Numbered from the stretch's first letter, positions 1-12,119 are shown. The stretch is DNA of 64,000 nt from Labia minor (GCA_963082975.1 OY720346.1:41691787-41755786); one strand, 5' to 3'. Numbers and translations: made by a program. Notes: generated from the letters alone by a model not told the origin.

Positions 1-269
1 AATCAAGATCAGGATAGGGAAAATTAGAACAATGTGGCTGCTACTACAACGAGCTTTTGTGACCATTAAACATTTTATAATATATGCTTGGGTGTTTTTT
101 ATTATGAATTTTTCATCTAAAAAAAAACTTAAAATTATATTTTCATATAATAATAAATCAATACATAGTTTATTTTCTGTTATTTCATTTTATTTACTTA
201 TATCTACCCGGAAATGAATTTAATTTGTGTATCTATCAATTGTTTACCGTTATCTATTAAACATTTGTT
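1..269. other. AT-rich intergenic, nothing recognised
   Basis: Low-complexity AT-rich sequence with short A and T runs. I see no convincing gene, repeat terminus or regulatory element here. Confidence 0.5.
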
Positions 270-540
270 TAGTCTGATAGCGAATGTAGTGGTAGATATG
301 TAACAGGAAGTAGATTTCGTTGAAGAGATTGAAAGTAATCGTTGCTGGGTTGAAAAGTTGAGAAAAGTGAGCAAGCAATCTTGGCAAAGGAATGAGCAAG
401 AAGCAAACGCCCGCGGGGTGAATGGAATGGGTTTAAGGGCCGAAGGTAGTTTAAAAGCCCCACCACTATCATGTTTAAGTAAAAAGGGCTGACATGAAAT
501 GGAACCTTAACGGTAGGCGTGGACTGAAAATACATTCATC
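270..540. other. Higher-GC unique island, candidate conserved non-coding element
   Basis: This block differs clearly from its AT-rich surroundings in base composition and contains no tandem repeat or TE terminus. An 88-codon frame on the minus strand spans it, but it has no signal peptide, domain or codon pattern that I recognise. The sequence is purine-biased on the plus strand (repeated GAAG, GGGTTTAAGGG and GGCCGAAGG-like words). The regulatory interpretation is inference; an unrecognised exon is the alternative. Confidence 0.3.
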
Positions 541-1589
541 AATCCCCTCCAATTCCACCCCTTCCACTGAGGAATACAACTAAAATCAAATTTCAAAGAA
601 TATGAAACACTATATTTTGTATTTCTTTTTTTTTTCTAAAAGAAAGTCAAATAAATAAATAAAGTTGTATTTTGTAAAATTATTGTAATTAGATCTCGAT
701 TAATAGCAATTCAAATGAAATAAATTTACGAATCAATTTCTATTAATTTTAGCTGAATCCACTTTACTTATATACAATTTATATTATATTTATTTATATA
801 TTTTTATTTTTATTATATATAAAATTGTTAAAATTCATTCAAATAAAATTATACAAATATTCATTTTGAAAATTGTTTTTTTATTTTTTTTAATAATTGT
901 AATTTTAATAATATTCCAATGTTTATTTTTTCAAAGTAAATATTAAACCTGAATATGGGTATATTTTCAGAAATATACATATTTATCTAGTAATATGTAG
1001 AAATGAAAATTCCTTCCTGAGATAAAAGGAATCATGTCACCTCGGTGATTTGATTGATCACCATCCATCATTTGAATTGTTTTGAGAAATTCTATCTCCA
1101 CCAGGAAATTAAAATTTCAACAGATCTATTGAAAATAAAAATATAATATTATATATTGAATAAACCAATCTTTCTACCTGAATAACACCCCCTCAAAATT
1201 ACTTATATTTCACAATGGTTTAGAATTAAAAATTGTTTGCACTATTAAATTATTATTTTTTCTTAAACTTATATAATTAAAAAATAGAAATATAAGAGTT
1301 TTAGTGTTATCAATTATTGTCCTTCTCTATCCAAACTTGAAAATTACAAAACAAATTCTTACTAGATTTCTAACATATTATTATAATAAATATTGAATAA
1401 ATTTATGAATATTACATTTATTAAAATTGTACTTATTTCTTTCAACGAATAGTTTAAGAAATTTGAAATCTTCCATATAATATGTTTGAATAAATAAAAA
1501 AAAACACAGATATATTTTTACAGAAAGCGAATAAGTTTATTATATAAGATTTATTTTATAATGTGATTTCAAATATATAATATAAATAT
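541..1589. other. AT-rich intergenic, nothing recognised
   Basis: About 1 kb of AT-rich sequence with homopolymer tracts. No coding frame, TE end or RNA gene can be supported. Confidence 0.5.
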
Positions 1590-2060
1590 CTTTCTATCTC
1601 TGTGGCTATACGGAACTCGAAAGTTCTTGGACGCAGTAACCACATTTTTCCAAGTGTCCCTATCCTGAGCCACAACCATCCAACCCCTACTCTCTCCCAT
1701 CTCTCTCACATCCTTTCCCTCATTATCCACCCACCGTGTCCTTGGTCTTCCAAGTGAACGTTTCCCACTCGGTCTCCCTACCAATATATTTTTTGCCATT
1801 CTATCTTCTCTCATTCTAGCCATGTGTCCTGTCCACCGTAGCGTTCTCGATTTTATAATTCTAACTATATTTGGAGATGCATAGAGGTCATGCAATTCCT
1901 CGTTTTGCAGTCTTCTCCATTTCCCGTCGACCTCATCTTTCTTTGACCCATAAATGCTCTTATTCTCAAATACTCTAAATCTACTCTTCGTCTCCCAGGG
2001 CCATAGACCATGCCTCACAACCATATAATACAACCCACAAAATAATTGTTTTATAAATTA
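1569..2060 (-). pseudogene. LINE reverse transcriptase C-terminal fragment (decayed)
   Basis: The minus strand encodes the C-terminal tail of a CFDP2/RTE-type endonuclease-reverse transcriptase, a protein that copies LINE RNA into DNA at a nicked target. Recognisable pieces are the FRVFEN block, KKDEVDGKWRRL, NEELHDLYASPN, a W-x-GHMARM block and the final GKRSLGRPRTRW motif. The endonuclease and catalytic RT domains are absent, so the copy is 5'-truncated as usual for LINEs. The frame has no ATG at its beginning and the upstream residues are garbled compared with the copy at 51.1-51.3 kb, so it is dead. The same segment recurs at 8.5, 17.4, 26.1, 27.5, 38.3 and 50.9 kb. Confidence 0.85.
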
Positions 2061-2730
2061 TACTTTGATAATAATTTGGACGAGATAAGCCTCAGTGCTG
2101 CATGATAACAGGCGTTACCCGATCGATTTAAATTCTTCTCGAATATTATTATCCTTCATGATACAGAATCTACGTATTTAATTTTTTTAAATTTTTCTAC
2201 ATTTTTAAATTCTAATAATATAAATATATTTGTTGAAAAATATTTTACCAATCCTCAATCCATAATTTTATTTGATTGATTACCTTTCTATATTGATTTA
2301 TTTAAAATTCATAATAGTTCAATAATAATTAGAAACAAAGGAATTGTATTCTTTGTTCCTCCTCTTAGAATTAAAAGAAATAAAATATCAATTAAATGCA
2401 CATTAATCCCATTTTTAAATTCACTTTATGCTCATTTGCACAAATCACTTGCCTTGAATTCTATATTTTCTTATCCCTTATTTGGAGTTTTCTTTTAATA
2501 AAATTTTAATCAATATTCATAAAATATTTTCCTCTCCTCTTCCATTGGGGTATCTAACGTATTAAAAATATATAAAAGATTCATTTGAACTCGCACAGAG
2601 TAACTTTAGGCATATTGCCAGGGAAGATTTATTAGAACAAGAATAATGAACAAACTTGTTTGATTAATTGCAATTAATCAAAATACACTCACACATAGAA
2701 CCAACAACATCCATTTATTCATTCCTCTCA
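2061..2730. other. AT-rich intergenic, nothing recognised
   Basis: AT-rich spacer between a LINE remnant and a dinucleotide repeat. No feature is supported. Confidence 0.45.
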
Positions 2731-2755
2731 AAATATATATATATATATGTATAAA

Positions 2756-2809
<54 letters not shown>

Positions 2810-2818
2810 AGAGAGAGC
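2731..2818. repeat. Microsatellite (TA)n followed by (GA)n
   Basis: Two AT-dinucleotide runs separated by a short interruption (GTATAAACGA) and followed by GAAAGAGAGAGC. The longer run covers about 2759-2805. Confidence 0.95.
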
Positions 2819-3540
2819 AAGGCAAGAATAAAGTAACCCTTATTAAATCAAAATGTTTATTACAAATTAGTGAGTTGCTTATGAGAATAATTTAATAATG
2901 AAATGTAATTAGTATAACCACCCTGGTTGAAAATAAAAATAAATACTCAATTGCTAAAGAGTATAAGGTCGTCGTCTAATTAATATCTCTTGACAAAAAT
3001 GTTGAGAAAAGTGAAAATGTAAAAATAATATTATATATTGTACTATTAGATAATAAATTTTTAAAATTTCATTTATTAATATTTATTTATACCAGTATAA
3101 TGAAAATTAAAAAAAAAAAAGTTTTATTGTTATTATAATTCCCCGGAATACAGAAATGGATATTTTTATCTTTTTTACAATTTTTGTTTTTTTAATTAAT
3201 TCTATAATTCTTTTTTTTTTTTAAAAACAAAATTATTTTTTGAGTTTTTGATTAAATTTATTATTATGTATTATAATTATATTTATTATATTTATATAAT
3301 TTAATTGAGGCCGATTTTTATCAAATAATCCCTTTCGTCCAACAAATGAATCAATATTTGAAAAATAACCTGAAAGTGTTATTTTTTTATTATTTTCAGT
3401 TTATTGTCGTCATTTTATAATCAATTTTTAGCTTTTGTGGTGGAAATAATTTTTTACATAAATGTTTCTATTAAATTTCAATTGTATAATTATCCAAATT
3501 AGAATATTTAATTGTAATTGATACAATCTAAACAGTAAGT

Positions 3541-3905
3541 ACTTTATCTACCATCCATGCTAAATATTGCTTTTGCTGTTAATGATAGAGAAGTCCTAAG
3601 CAAGCTTAGTTTATTTTAATATAATATAATTATTCAAATGATAGATGCATTTTGGGCAAACGACCCTCTCCAATCAAAATATCTTTATAAGCCTAACAGC
3701 AACGTTCATTAAAACAACCACTTGAATCCCTATATATTGTAAACGTCTTAAGGAACATTCAAACTAGTATAATAAAGGGTTTAAGAGGTTCGTCCACAGT
3801 TTAATTATATAAATAAGATATTGCGTTAAGACAACCACGTTAATCAACTGGCTAATGGAAAAGGTAATCTCCGACCGAGAACCCATTAGAATAATCATTA
3901 CAATT
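3541..3905. other. Higher-complexity unique island, candidate regulatory element
   Basis: The block is less AT-biased than its flanks and not repeated elsewhere in the window. It contains two similar words, TTAAAACAACCAC and TTAAGACAACCAC, about 125 bp apart, and several TAAT/ATTA homeodomain-type cores. There is no open frame of note. The regulatory role is inference. Confidence 0.25.
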
Positions 3906-4679
3906 ACTGATATATAATATCTATTTGAATACAATATATTTTTAATATATTTTGGGATATAATCCTAATAAAAACACTTAACACAAACGTTTAATAAATA
4001 ACAATCGTAAAACATAAGAATAAGATCTTTTGTTTTTGTTTTGTAGAATTCAATAATTAATTAATTTATGTAATTTGATAATAGTTTAGTTTAAGATTAA
4101 TATAAAAAACAATATAGATTATTATAATTTAGTTATTTTCTTTTCATTTATTTATGATATATTTAATTTTTATAAAAAAATTAAAATAAGTACTAATAGA
4201 TATACTAGTAAGCCTATACATTCACTAATTTGATACGTAAAACTATTCATAGGCGATAAATTTTATAATTCACTAGTAAATGTATATACTTATACTAAAA
4301 TCATAATAAAAAATATAGAAGTGTGCCCAAATTTGAATATTTAGTATGAATAAATGTACTGATCTTTTTCTAAGTATATGAAACTCTACTTACATGTTGA
4401 AAATCAGAAACAAAATATATACTTATGTAAAAGTAAAGAATGAATAAATTAAAATATATAAATATATTTAAGAGTTATACAAATCTTGTTGGTGTTTGAA
4501 TGGTAGGTGGTGATCAGGATAAAATAAATTATTTTCCAAATCCTCCTAAACAACCAAAAATTGGCATATAATCATAGAAACTTATATTTAAGTGAAAATA
4601 GGGATTAATTTAATTATATATTAATATTATATAAAAGCAACAAATTAACTTAATTTTTTTTTTAATTAAGTTGATTTTT
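3906..4679. other. AT-rich intergenic, nothing recognised
   Basis: AT-rich spacer up to the family A element. No coding or structural feature can be supported. Confidence 0.45.
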
Positions 4680-5264
4680 ACTATCTTCCCAGAGATAGTA
4701 TTGAGATCATGAAAATTTCGAGATTTGAATGTTTTTATAAGTTTTGTAGGTGCCTGAGTCATTTTCAGTAAGGTTGAGAAAAATGTCTCTCTCTGTGTGT
4801 GTGTGTGTGTGTGTGTATTGTGTATGTACACAAAAACGGTTTTAGCTAAAATAATGAACTTTGGTACACGGGCATTATTCAAAATTCGTAGTTTTCTATC
4901 AACTTTTGAGAAATGTAGCGGAAGAGGATCATTATTACCTATCACGTTTTCTTTTTTTTTCCTCTAAATATATGTTTGAGAGTTTTTCATTTGATTAAAA
5001 ATTTTATAAAACTGTTATATATCGAATTTCATCTTGATTGAATCGCTGAAAGTACCGGAATTAATTTTTTAACACGTTGACTGGCAATCAAGCGCCAGCA
5101 CGTGACGGGATGCCATCAACAAAGAGCCAATCACGTGCTGGTTTAATAAATATTATTTATTAATTTTAATTTATAATTTAATTAATTGAATTTAATTTAA
5201 ATATAATATATCTTAATTAATCCAATTCAAATTTACGAGATACTCGAGTGGAGACACTCCAGAT
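4680..5264 (+). mobile_element. Family A Helentron-like non-autonomous element, copy 1
   Basis: The 5' end is a near-palindrome of the ACTATCTCGCCAGAGATAGT type (here with two changes in the loop region). The 3' end has ACGAGATACT, inverted relative to the start, followed by the hairpin GAGTG-GAGA-CACTC and then CAGATTTTT. A (GT)n microsatellite lies near 4792-4817. T-rich edges, asymmetric subterminal inverted repeats, a 3' hairpin and a central microsatellite are the marks of Helentron-associated elements (HINEs; the DINE-1-like class). No protein is encoded. The element would have depended on a Rep-helicase supplied elsewhere. Family membership is supported by at least six further copies in this window; the class assignment is by architecture. 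Confidence 0.75.
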
Positions 5265-5559
5265 TTTTTCTAAGTGATATTACGAGATACACACTTAATA
5301 GTAATTGTGTTTATTTACTAGAAAATGTATTCACCAACTGGAACATAATATTATATATATACTATATATTAATAAATGAAATGATCATTTATTAACCACA
5401 TTAATCCATTGTTCCTTTACCTTTCTATGTATATAATACAAATATTCTTATGATTATTTATTAACCTCCACTTTTCTATTGTTTTCTATCGCAATTTTGA
5501 ATATCAAATGGATTTTTAATTAATCTGCATTGGTTTTTGATTAAGTTTTCAACGGTTAG
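5265..5559. other. AT-rich spacer
   Basis: AT-rich sequence downstream of family A copy 1. Nothing is recognised. Confidence 0.4.
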
Positions 5560-5880
5560 TTTGTCATTTTAATGGGATGAATATGTTTTCGCTTGAGTAA
5601 GCAATCAGACTAATAGAAAATGAAATGTAAATCACCGCAACCCCTTTATGAAATGGGTGCCTCCTCCTGTTTGTCAATTATAAAACTGACAAGCAATTAC
5701 AAGTTCGCTACCATCAACCAACACCCGTCTTTAATGGGGCAACTCCTATGGGGGGTGGCCCCGGTGGCGAGTGGGTGGAATGTTCTCAAGGCGGTAGTCT
5801 CAAGGCTGATTTGATTACTCCCCAAAGCGCAACTTTTAATTCGCTTCTCTCAAACCACAGATAAAAACTTTTTCCCTCTT
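5560..5880. other. Higher-GC unique island, candidate conserved regulatory element
   Basis: This is one of the most complex non-repetitive stretches in the window. It has GC-rich words (GGGGTGGCCCCGGTGGCGAG) beside homeodomain-type words (TCAATTATAAAA, CAATTACAAG, CTTTAATGGGG). A 64-codon frame from 5620 has no recognisable domain. It is not repeated elsewhere in the window. I infer a cis-regulatory or conserved non-coding element; an exon is the alternative. Confidence 0.35.
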
Positions 5881-5909
5881 CATACATACACACACACACA
5901 GACAAACAC

Positions 5910-5936
5910 TTTACCTCTCTCTCTCTCTCTCTCTTC
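5910..5936. repeat. Microsatellite (CT)n
   Basis: Run of CT dinucleotides following a short (CA)n tract at about 5887-5900. Confidence 0.9.
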
Positions 5937-6507
5937 TTTTTCTCTAACCTAGAAAATAATGGAAGTGGGGGAGGAAAGAGAATTACATCGAGATCGGTAG
6001 ACAAACAAACCTGGAGAATGGAATATTTGCTAAACAGTCTACCACTCTATGATTAAATTCATTCAATTTTTTATTTTATTTTTTTTAACAAAAAAAAAAA
6101 AGAAGATAATTAGAAATATTTTTGTATATTAATAAAAAAAAAAAAATAAAATAAATGAATCTCTCAGGTAAATGTTTAATTTAATTTAATTACTAAATAT
6201 TTATTTAAACACCTTTATTATTATTAACCATATCTAGATGAAAGAATAACTTTAATTACAATAAATAATTTAACAAAAAAAATTCATTAGATAATTTATC
6301 TAGTGTATATTATAAATAATTAATTGCGAGAATTAAATTAATACAAATTATATTTTAACTTTCCACAATCATATTATTAATGTGTATTATCCTTGACCAA
6401 ATTCGCTCACAACAAAAAATATAGTTTTTATATAAATTTAGTTAGGTTTCGACTAATAGACATGAATATGACACTTATATATAAATATATATAAATATAC
6501 ATATATA

Positions 6508-6999
6508 GGGTAGGTCTATAAGTCCGTGACTTTTTTTGAATTTCCAGTCTCTTAATTGAAATAGCAATACCGCTTCTGTTAGCAGGCAACTATCAGATGA
6601 CTTCTGTCGAAATTTGAACCAGCTGGGTCTTTTAGTTTTTGTTTGACATCCATTTATAGCAGACTACCTTGTGATTGGAGAAGAAAATGGAAAAAAGGGA
6701 ATTTCCATGAAAATCCATGAATTGAGCTAGAAATTGCTCCCTCATCCGCCCTATTCTCCGGAATTTATCCCGAATGACTATTTCTTGTTTCCAAACCTTG
6801 CCGGAAAGAGATTTGACTCCAAAAAACACACAAATACCTATTTTGATGTCCTCGACAAATCTTATTTTTTGGAAGAGATAAAAAAATTGGAGAAACGTTG
6901 TAAAGAGCTCAAAGGAGTCTAAGCTGAGAAAAATAAAGTAATTTTATATCCAAAAACTTGTGTTACATTGGAAAAGTCACGGACTTATTGACTTGTCAT
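6508..6999 (+). mobile_element. Internally deleted mariner element, family 1, copy 1
   Basis: Inverted ends of the form AAGTCCGTGACTTTT flank 0.49 kb. A full mariner is about 1.3 kb, so most of the transposase is gone. TA dinucleotides lie at the left edge, as expected for mariner target duplication. The interior still encodes the third catalytic region of a DD34D transposase (see 6734-6922). The same terminal sequence marks the elements at 21.66-22.47 kb and 57.25-57.73 kb. Confidence 0.85.
6734..6922 (+). pseudogene. Mariner transposase C-terminal fragment
   Basis: A 62-codon frame without an ATG reads LLPHPPYSPEF followed by PNDYFLFPN, the block around the third catalytic Asp (the D of NDY) of DD34D mariner transposases, and a C-terminal helix region ending in CKELKGV. 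The DNA-binding region and the first two catalytic Asp residues are deleted, so the product cannot be a transposase. Confidence 0.85.
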
Positions 7000-7231
7000 C
7001 ATTTATATTCATTTTTTACATAAACTTTATCGATTTCATCTATAGTAAATAATAAACAAAAACAAGAAGTACATTAATTGTTATTAATTTAATTGATTAA
7101 TTTTTTAATTAAATAAGTCATTAATTAAAAAATAACTGATTAATAGTAAATTAATATTAAAATATATATGATAAATTCATCTTGGTACACTATAAATTCA
7201 AATAACCTAAAATAAACATTATGCATTATAA

Positions 7232-7263
<32 letters not shown>

Positions 7264-8500
7264 TCTACCAATCAAAATAATTTTTTTTTTGAATAAGGTA
7301 GTTTATAAGGATAAAACAGTTGAAAGTTCTGAATTCAGTAACGCTATAGATAGATAATAATATAAAAGAGTAAACAAATATATCATACATATTCGTATAA
7401 ATATTCATTTTGAGGAAAAAGTTTGTATTTTATTCTTGTATTCTTGTAGGAATAATATCAAAAAGTTTTCTTTTAGTAAATATGTATATATAAATAAAGG
7501 TACTAGTTTAAAACAAAATATTAGTAAAAGGTGGATTAGATTAAATTTAATTTTACTATCATTTATTTGTTTTTCTTTTACGTTATATTGATTGGATACT
7601 TTTAAATTTTCACAAATATGAATCTAATTTTATATTTACAATTTCCTAAATATTGGATTCATATTTTATAAAAACAAAAATTTTGATTTAGAATTCGAAT
7701 AAAATAATTCAAAGCTAAAAATTATATGCTTTTTTATAGTGATTCAGTATTAAAGTGATCTAATCAAAAGTGGGAGCTCATGATTTCTTTATCCACTCTT
7801 CTTCTTAAATGGAGAAATCATGTCTTATACCTTCCATTTTCCTCTTTTCCAATATCTTACATATTATTTTCAAAAATGCAATAGCTAGAAAAATGGGCAA
7901 ACCCCTCCCTCTACATACCAAATAATCAAATAACAACATACTTAATTAAAAATAATTCAATTTTTTATGAGTTTTTTTCACAATATCTATACAAATATTT
8001 GAACATAATTTATAGAAATTTATTTAATTTTTTTTATATAAGAGGTGTTCTTTATTTTCGTGTTACTATATTTTATAAATAAAAACCCATTCATTATTTC
8101 TACCCTATTCAAAATTTTTGATGTTTATTAGGAAACGTTTCCAAGAAAAACATATATATATATATATATTGTATATAGAATAATCTTGTCATCAACCAAA
8201 AAATACATAACATTTTTTAATAAAGTTCATCTTTTATCAAATATATATATATGTATGAAACACATATAATGTCTGGTTGATTGATGATCAGGCATAAAAA
8301 ATTGCAATTTTGTTATAAATAACATTCACCAAAGCGCCGTATTGGAAATTTAATTATACATTCCAAAATTAACTCAATCAATGAAATCTCTCGTCTTTCA
8401 TTCATCTATCATGTTATAAAAATAATAATAAAAAACAATGTACAAGAAAAATACTCAAAAAGGAAATCATATTCTATTCAGTATTTTTTATAATTAATTC
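7000..8500. other. AT-rich intergenic with short microsatellites
   Basis: AT-rich sequence with (TA)n at 7237-7263 and about 8152-8170. No gene or TE terminus is recognised. Some moderately complex sequence at 7770-7930 could not be assigned. Confidence 0.45.
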
Positions 8501-8504
8501 AACT

Positions 8505-8600
8505 ATGTCTCTCTCTCGTGTCACAAAACTTGAAAGTTCTTTGCTTTAGCATCTACAATCCTCCATCCATATCTATCCTGAGCCACTTTCATCCATTTTT
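8505..8600 (-). pseudogene. LINE 3'-end remnant
   Basis: About 95 bp aligns by eye with the 3' end of the LINE remnant at 1.6 kb, sharing ACTTGAAAGTTCTT and TATCCTGAGCCAC-type words in the same orientation. No usable frame remains. Confidence 0.55.
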
Positions 8601-8746
8601 CGGATGTTTTTGATTAATATCTAAAAAAATTAAAATCATATTCTATCACAATTTCTATTTAAAAACAAATTCCTTTCTCATATAACTTATTATAAATTAA
8701 GTTTTAATTTAATTTATATAATATTCAAATTATATATCTGCTTTTT

Positions 8747-8961
8747 ACTATCTCACCAGTGTTAGTATTGTGAACATGAAAATTTTAGATGTCAAGATTT
8801 TGATGTTTTTATAAGTTTTGTGTTTTCACTAAAGCGACCGTAAAAATAAAGATATGTTTGATAGAGAGTTTTTCAAATGATTACAAATTTTATAAAATTG
8901 ATATACATATTTAAAGAATTTCAGCTTGATTGAATTACTGAAAGTACCGCTATTAATTTTT
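8747..8961 (+). mobile_element. Family A Helentron-like element, copy 2, 5' portion
   Basis: It starts with ACTATCTCACCAGTGTTAGT, a decayed version of the family A 5' palindrome, followed by the family body (GATTTTGATGTTTTTATAAG). It runs as far as GAAAGTACCGCTATTAATTT and is then interrupted by family B at 8962. The missing 3' half reappears beyond each of the two B units. Confidence 0.7.
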
Positions 8962-9584
8962 ACCGACCGACGATAGTAAGGGAGGTATTGTTTTCACACC
9001 AAATTTCACATGTGGAGATTTTTACATATCTCCACGAATCATGCATTTTCTTAACAGAAAAAAGTATTTTTAGCATGATGTCTGTCCGTCTGTCCGTCCG
9101 TCCGTCTGTCCGTCCGTATAGATGTGTACAGCCTGAACGGCTTAACGGATTTTGATGAAATTTGGTATATTTACTTAATGCATCAGTGGGATGAATTGAT
9201 CAACTTTTGGTGTAAATCCGGAAACCGGAAGTGGTAGTATTAGCGATCGACGATAAGAAGGGAAGGGTTATTTTCGCACCAAATTTCACATAAGGAGATT
9301 TTTTTACATATCACCACGAATGTATTGGTTTTATCCTCGGGAAAAATCATCTTCATTATGTTTTTCTTAATTTAAAATTATATGACGTCACCCAGCCCTT
9401 CATGACGTCGGCTACTTCAGCTATATATTATAAATAAAATAAAATTAAAAATATTTATGTTATATCCATATCTGTTTTTTATTACATTAATAGATATATT
9501 AAAATTATTTGAAATTGTTTCTGTTGCTGGAAATTAATTTATTTCAAACCGTCGGTCGGTTCGGACCTGGCCACAGGTCAACTT
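8962..9584 (+). mobile_element. Family B Helentron-like element, copy 1
   Basis: The 5' end is ACCGACCGACG (8962-8972) and the inverted partner CGTCGGTCGGT lies at 9550-9560. A 3' hairpin GACCTG-GCCA-CAGGTC follows at 9564-9579 and the element ends at about 9584. A (GTCC/GTCT)n tract lies at about 9080-9117. The sequence just inside the 5' end, including GTGGAGAT/ATCTCCAC, is duplicated about 280 bp further in (around 9242-9330). Length is about 620 bp, with no coding frame. The architecture fits HINE/Helentron non-autonomous elements. Confidence 0.7.
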
Positions 9585-9828
9585 ATTTAAATTTTGACTT
9601 AAAATTGAAGGCAAAGGTTTTAAATTTACTATATGTTAATTAATTAATTTAATTTAATAACAATAGTATACTGTAAATTGAAATTTTAAAAAAATAATTA
9701 ATCCAATTCAATTATATTTAATTTATAATTTATATATAATTAATTAAATTTAATTTAAATATAATATTTGTGTTAATTAATCCAATTCAAATTTGCGAGA
9801 TAGTCGAGTGGAGACACTCATGATTTTT
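9585..9828 (+). mobile_element. Family A 3' portion, first of two
   Basis: This AT-rich tail ends in GCGAGATAGTC and GAGTG-GAGA-CACTC (hairpin at 9806-9819), the standard family A terminus. It lies directly between two B units. The junction to the next B element is within a T run, as expected for insertion between T residues. Confidence 0.7.
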
Positions 9829-10469
9829 ACCGACCGACGATAGTAAGGGAGGTATTGTTTTCACACCAAATTTCACATGTGGAGATTTTTACATATCTCC
9901 ACGAATCAAGCATTTTCTAAACAGAAAAAAGTATTTTTAGCATGATGTCTGTCCGTCCGTCTGTCCGTCTGTCCGTCTGTCCGTCCGTATAGATGTGTAC
10001 AGCCTGAACGGCTCAACGGATTTTGATGAAATTTGGTATATTTACTTAATGCATCAGTGGGATGAATTGATCAACTTTTGGTGCAAATCCGGAAACCGGA
10101 AGTGGTAGTATTAGCGATCGATGATAGGAAGAGAAGGGTTATTTTCACACCAAATTTCACATAAGGAGATTTTTTACATATCACCACGAATCATGCACTC
10201 TGTATTGGTTTTATTCTCGAGAAAAATCATTTTTATTAGTTTTTTTCTTAATTTAAAATTATATAACGTCGTCCAACCATTCATGACCTCTCAGCCTGGT
10301 CTTACATATATATTATAAATAAAATAAAATTAAAATTATTTATGTTATATCCATATCTGTTTTTTATTACATTAATAGATATATTAAAATTATTTGAAAT
10401 TGTTTCTGTAGCTGGAAATTAATTTATTTTAAACCGTCGGTCGGTTCGGACCTGGCCACAGGTCAACTT
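9829..10469 (+). mobile_element. Family B Helentron-like element, copy 2
   Basis: Starts ACCGACCGACG at 9829-9839. The inverted partner CCGTCGGTCGGT lies at 10434-10445 and the 3' hairpin GACCTG-GCCA-CAGGTC at 10449-10464. It is nearly identical by eye to copy 1 over most of its length. The (GTCC/GTCT)n tract at about 9948-9986 has a different repeat number. Confidence 0.7.
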
Positions 10470-10700
10470 ATTTTATTTAAAATACACAGACCCAAATACT
10501 TATCAAGAATTTTAAATTTTATTAATTTTGACCCTTAAAATTAACAAAGAGCTAAACACGCGCTAGTTTAATAAATATTATTTATTAATTTTATATTTAT
10601 TAATTTATAATTTAATTAATTAAATTGAATTTAAATATAATATATGTTATTTAATACAATTCATATTGCGAGATAGTCGAGTGGAGACACTCCAGATTTT
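10470..10700 (+). mobile_element. Family A 3' portion, second of two
   Basis: Carries AACAAAGAGCTAAACACGCG and the AT-rich tail, ending in GCGAGATAGTC and GAGTG-GAGA-CACTC then CAGATTTTTTT. It keeps more of the family A 3' half than the copy at 9585-9828, so it is the better candidate for the true continuation of the 5' portion at 8747. Confidence 0.7.
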
Positions 10701-11373
10701 TTTAAGTATGAATTTATCAATCCGAACTAATTTATAAATATATATATATTGTATATATATATATTGCATTATTGCATATAATATGAAATATAAGATCGAG
10801 TTAATTAAGCCTCCAGTTGTCTCTAAACTTATTATATATTTTTATAAGTAATTAATCCTTCATTCCAAAGTGCTACCCTCTCACAATACCCTACCATATT
10901 TTCTTTTTATCTATTTAATAAAAATAAAGAAAGAATTTCACTTTTTCTTTATCCCCATTAAGATAGATATATTAAGTTGTACAAAAAAAAACATTAAAAA
11001 AATAATTCATGTTTAATAAAATTTTCTTTAACAAACTTTAATAAACTTTCCAAAACAGCGAGATGATTAAAACCAATTTATGTAAAATTAAATTATAATT
11101 TTCGTTGCTTTTAATATTGTCTACATGGAAAAAGACTCTTTAGGACGAAAGGTTGCCCGTTGAAAGATCTTTTTACGTACCAAACAAGTTTTAATTATCG
11201 ATTAATAAATTTAGATTATCATGAATAAGAATTATTTTTGCATAAACTCCCCTAATTATCATTGAATAGGTGTGTAATATATTTACATACATTTTCACTA
11301 ATTTTGTATGTATTATAAATATATATACTTATTAATTTAAATAACATTTTTTATTGTGATCATATATTTAAGT
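10701..11373. other. AT-rich intergenic, small complex patch at 11,110-11,230
   Basis: Mostly AT-rich. The patch contains GACTCTTTAGGACGAAAGG and TTAATTATCGATTAATAAAT-like homeodomain words. No gene or TE end is seen. Confidence 0.35.
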
Positions 11374-12119
11374 CAGTGGTTTTCAACCTTTTTGAACCGG
11401 CGACCCCTTTTTTTAAAAAAGATTCTTGCGCCCCGCCCCTCTTAAATTTTCTAATAATCTAATTTCATAAATATTCACATAATTTAGTAATCATATTGAA
11501 AAAATTGAAAAAAAAAATCGAAAATGTTCAAACGTCTTATCGAAAAAAACATTTTACCGTTTTTTTTTAATAACCATATTGAAAAAATATAAATATAAAA
11601 AAATTTTATAAAATAACGTTTATCCAATGGACTAAAGAGAATAAAATAATTTTTCTATAAGCCTGACAAAGTTAATGGATAAATTGTTTCATATTCAACG
11701 AAAAACGTTGGGCGCATTTAGTTTTATTTATTCATATGAAAATTCAAGTCAAATTTTTGTAATAATAAAAATTTTATTAAACACATAAACTGACACTTTT
11801 TTTTATCATGAAATAAAATTGTTAGGTTAAGAGCTAAGATATTATTTTTTTATTATTTTTCACTATAACATACTTATATCAAAGTATGTATCAAAATTTA
11901 AATGAATTTTTATTAAATTTACATATTATCAATCAAATCCAAAATGGTTGATTATATTTGAATGATGAAAAATCGATTTCAATTTGTCAAAAGAGCGAAC
12001 AGACAGACGCCAAGTGAAGTTGATAAAAACTTTATAAAATTGGACGACCCCTGCTATATATTTCTATAAATTTTAGAAAAAAAATTTGTATTTATTAAAG
12101 CTTTTGTGGTTATTTTGAT

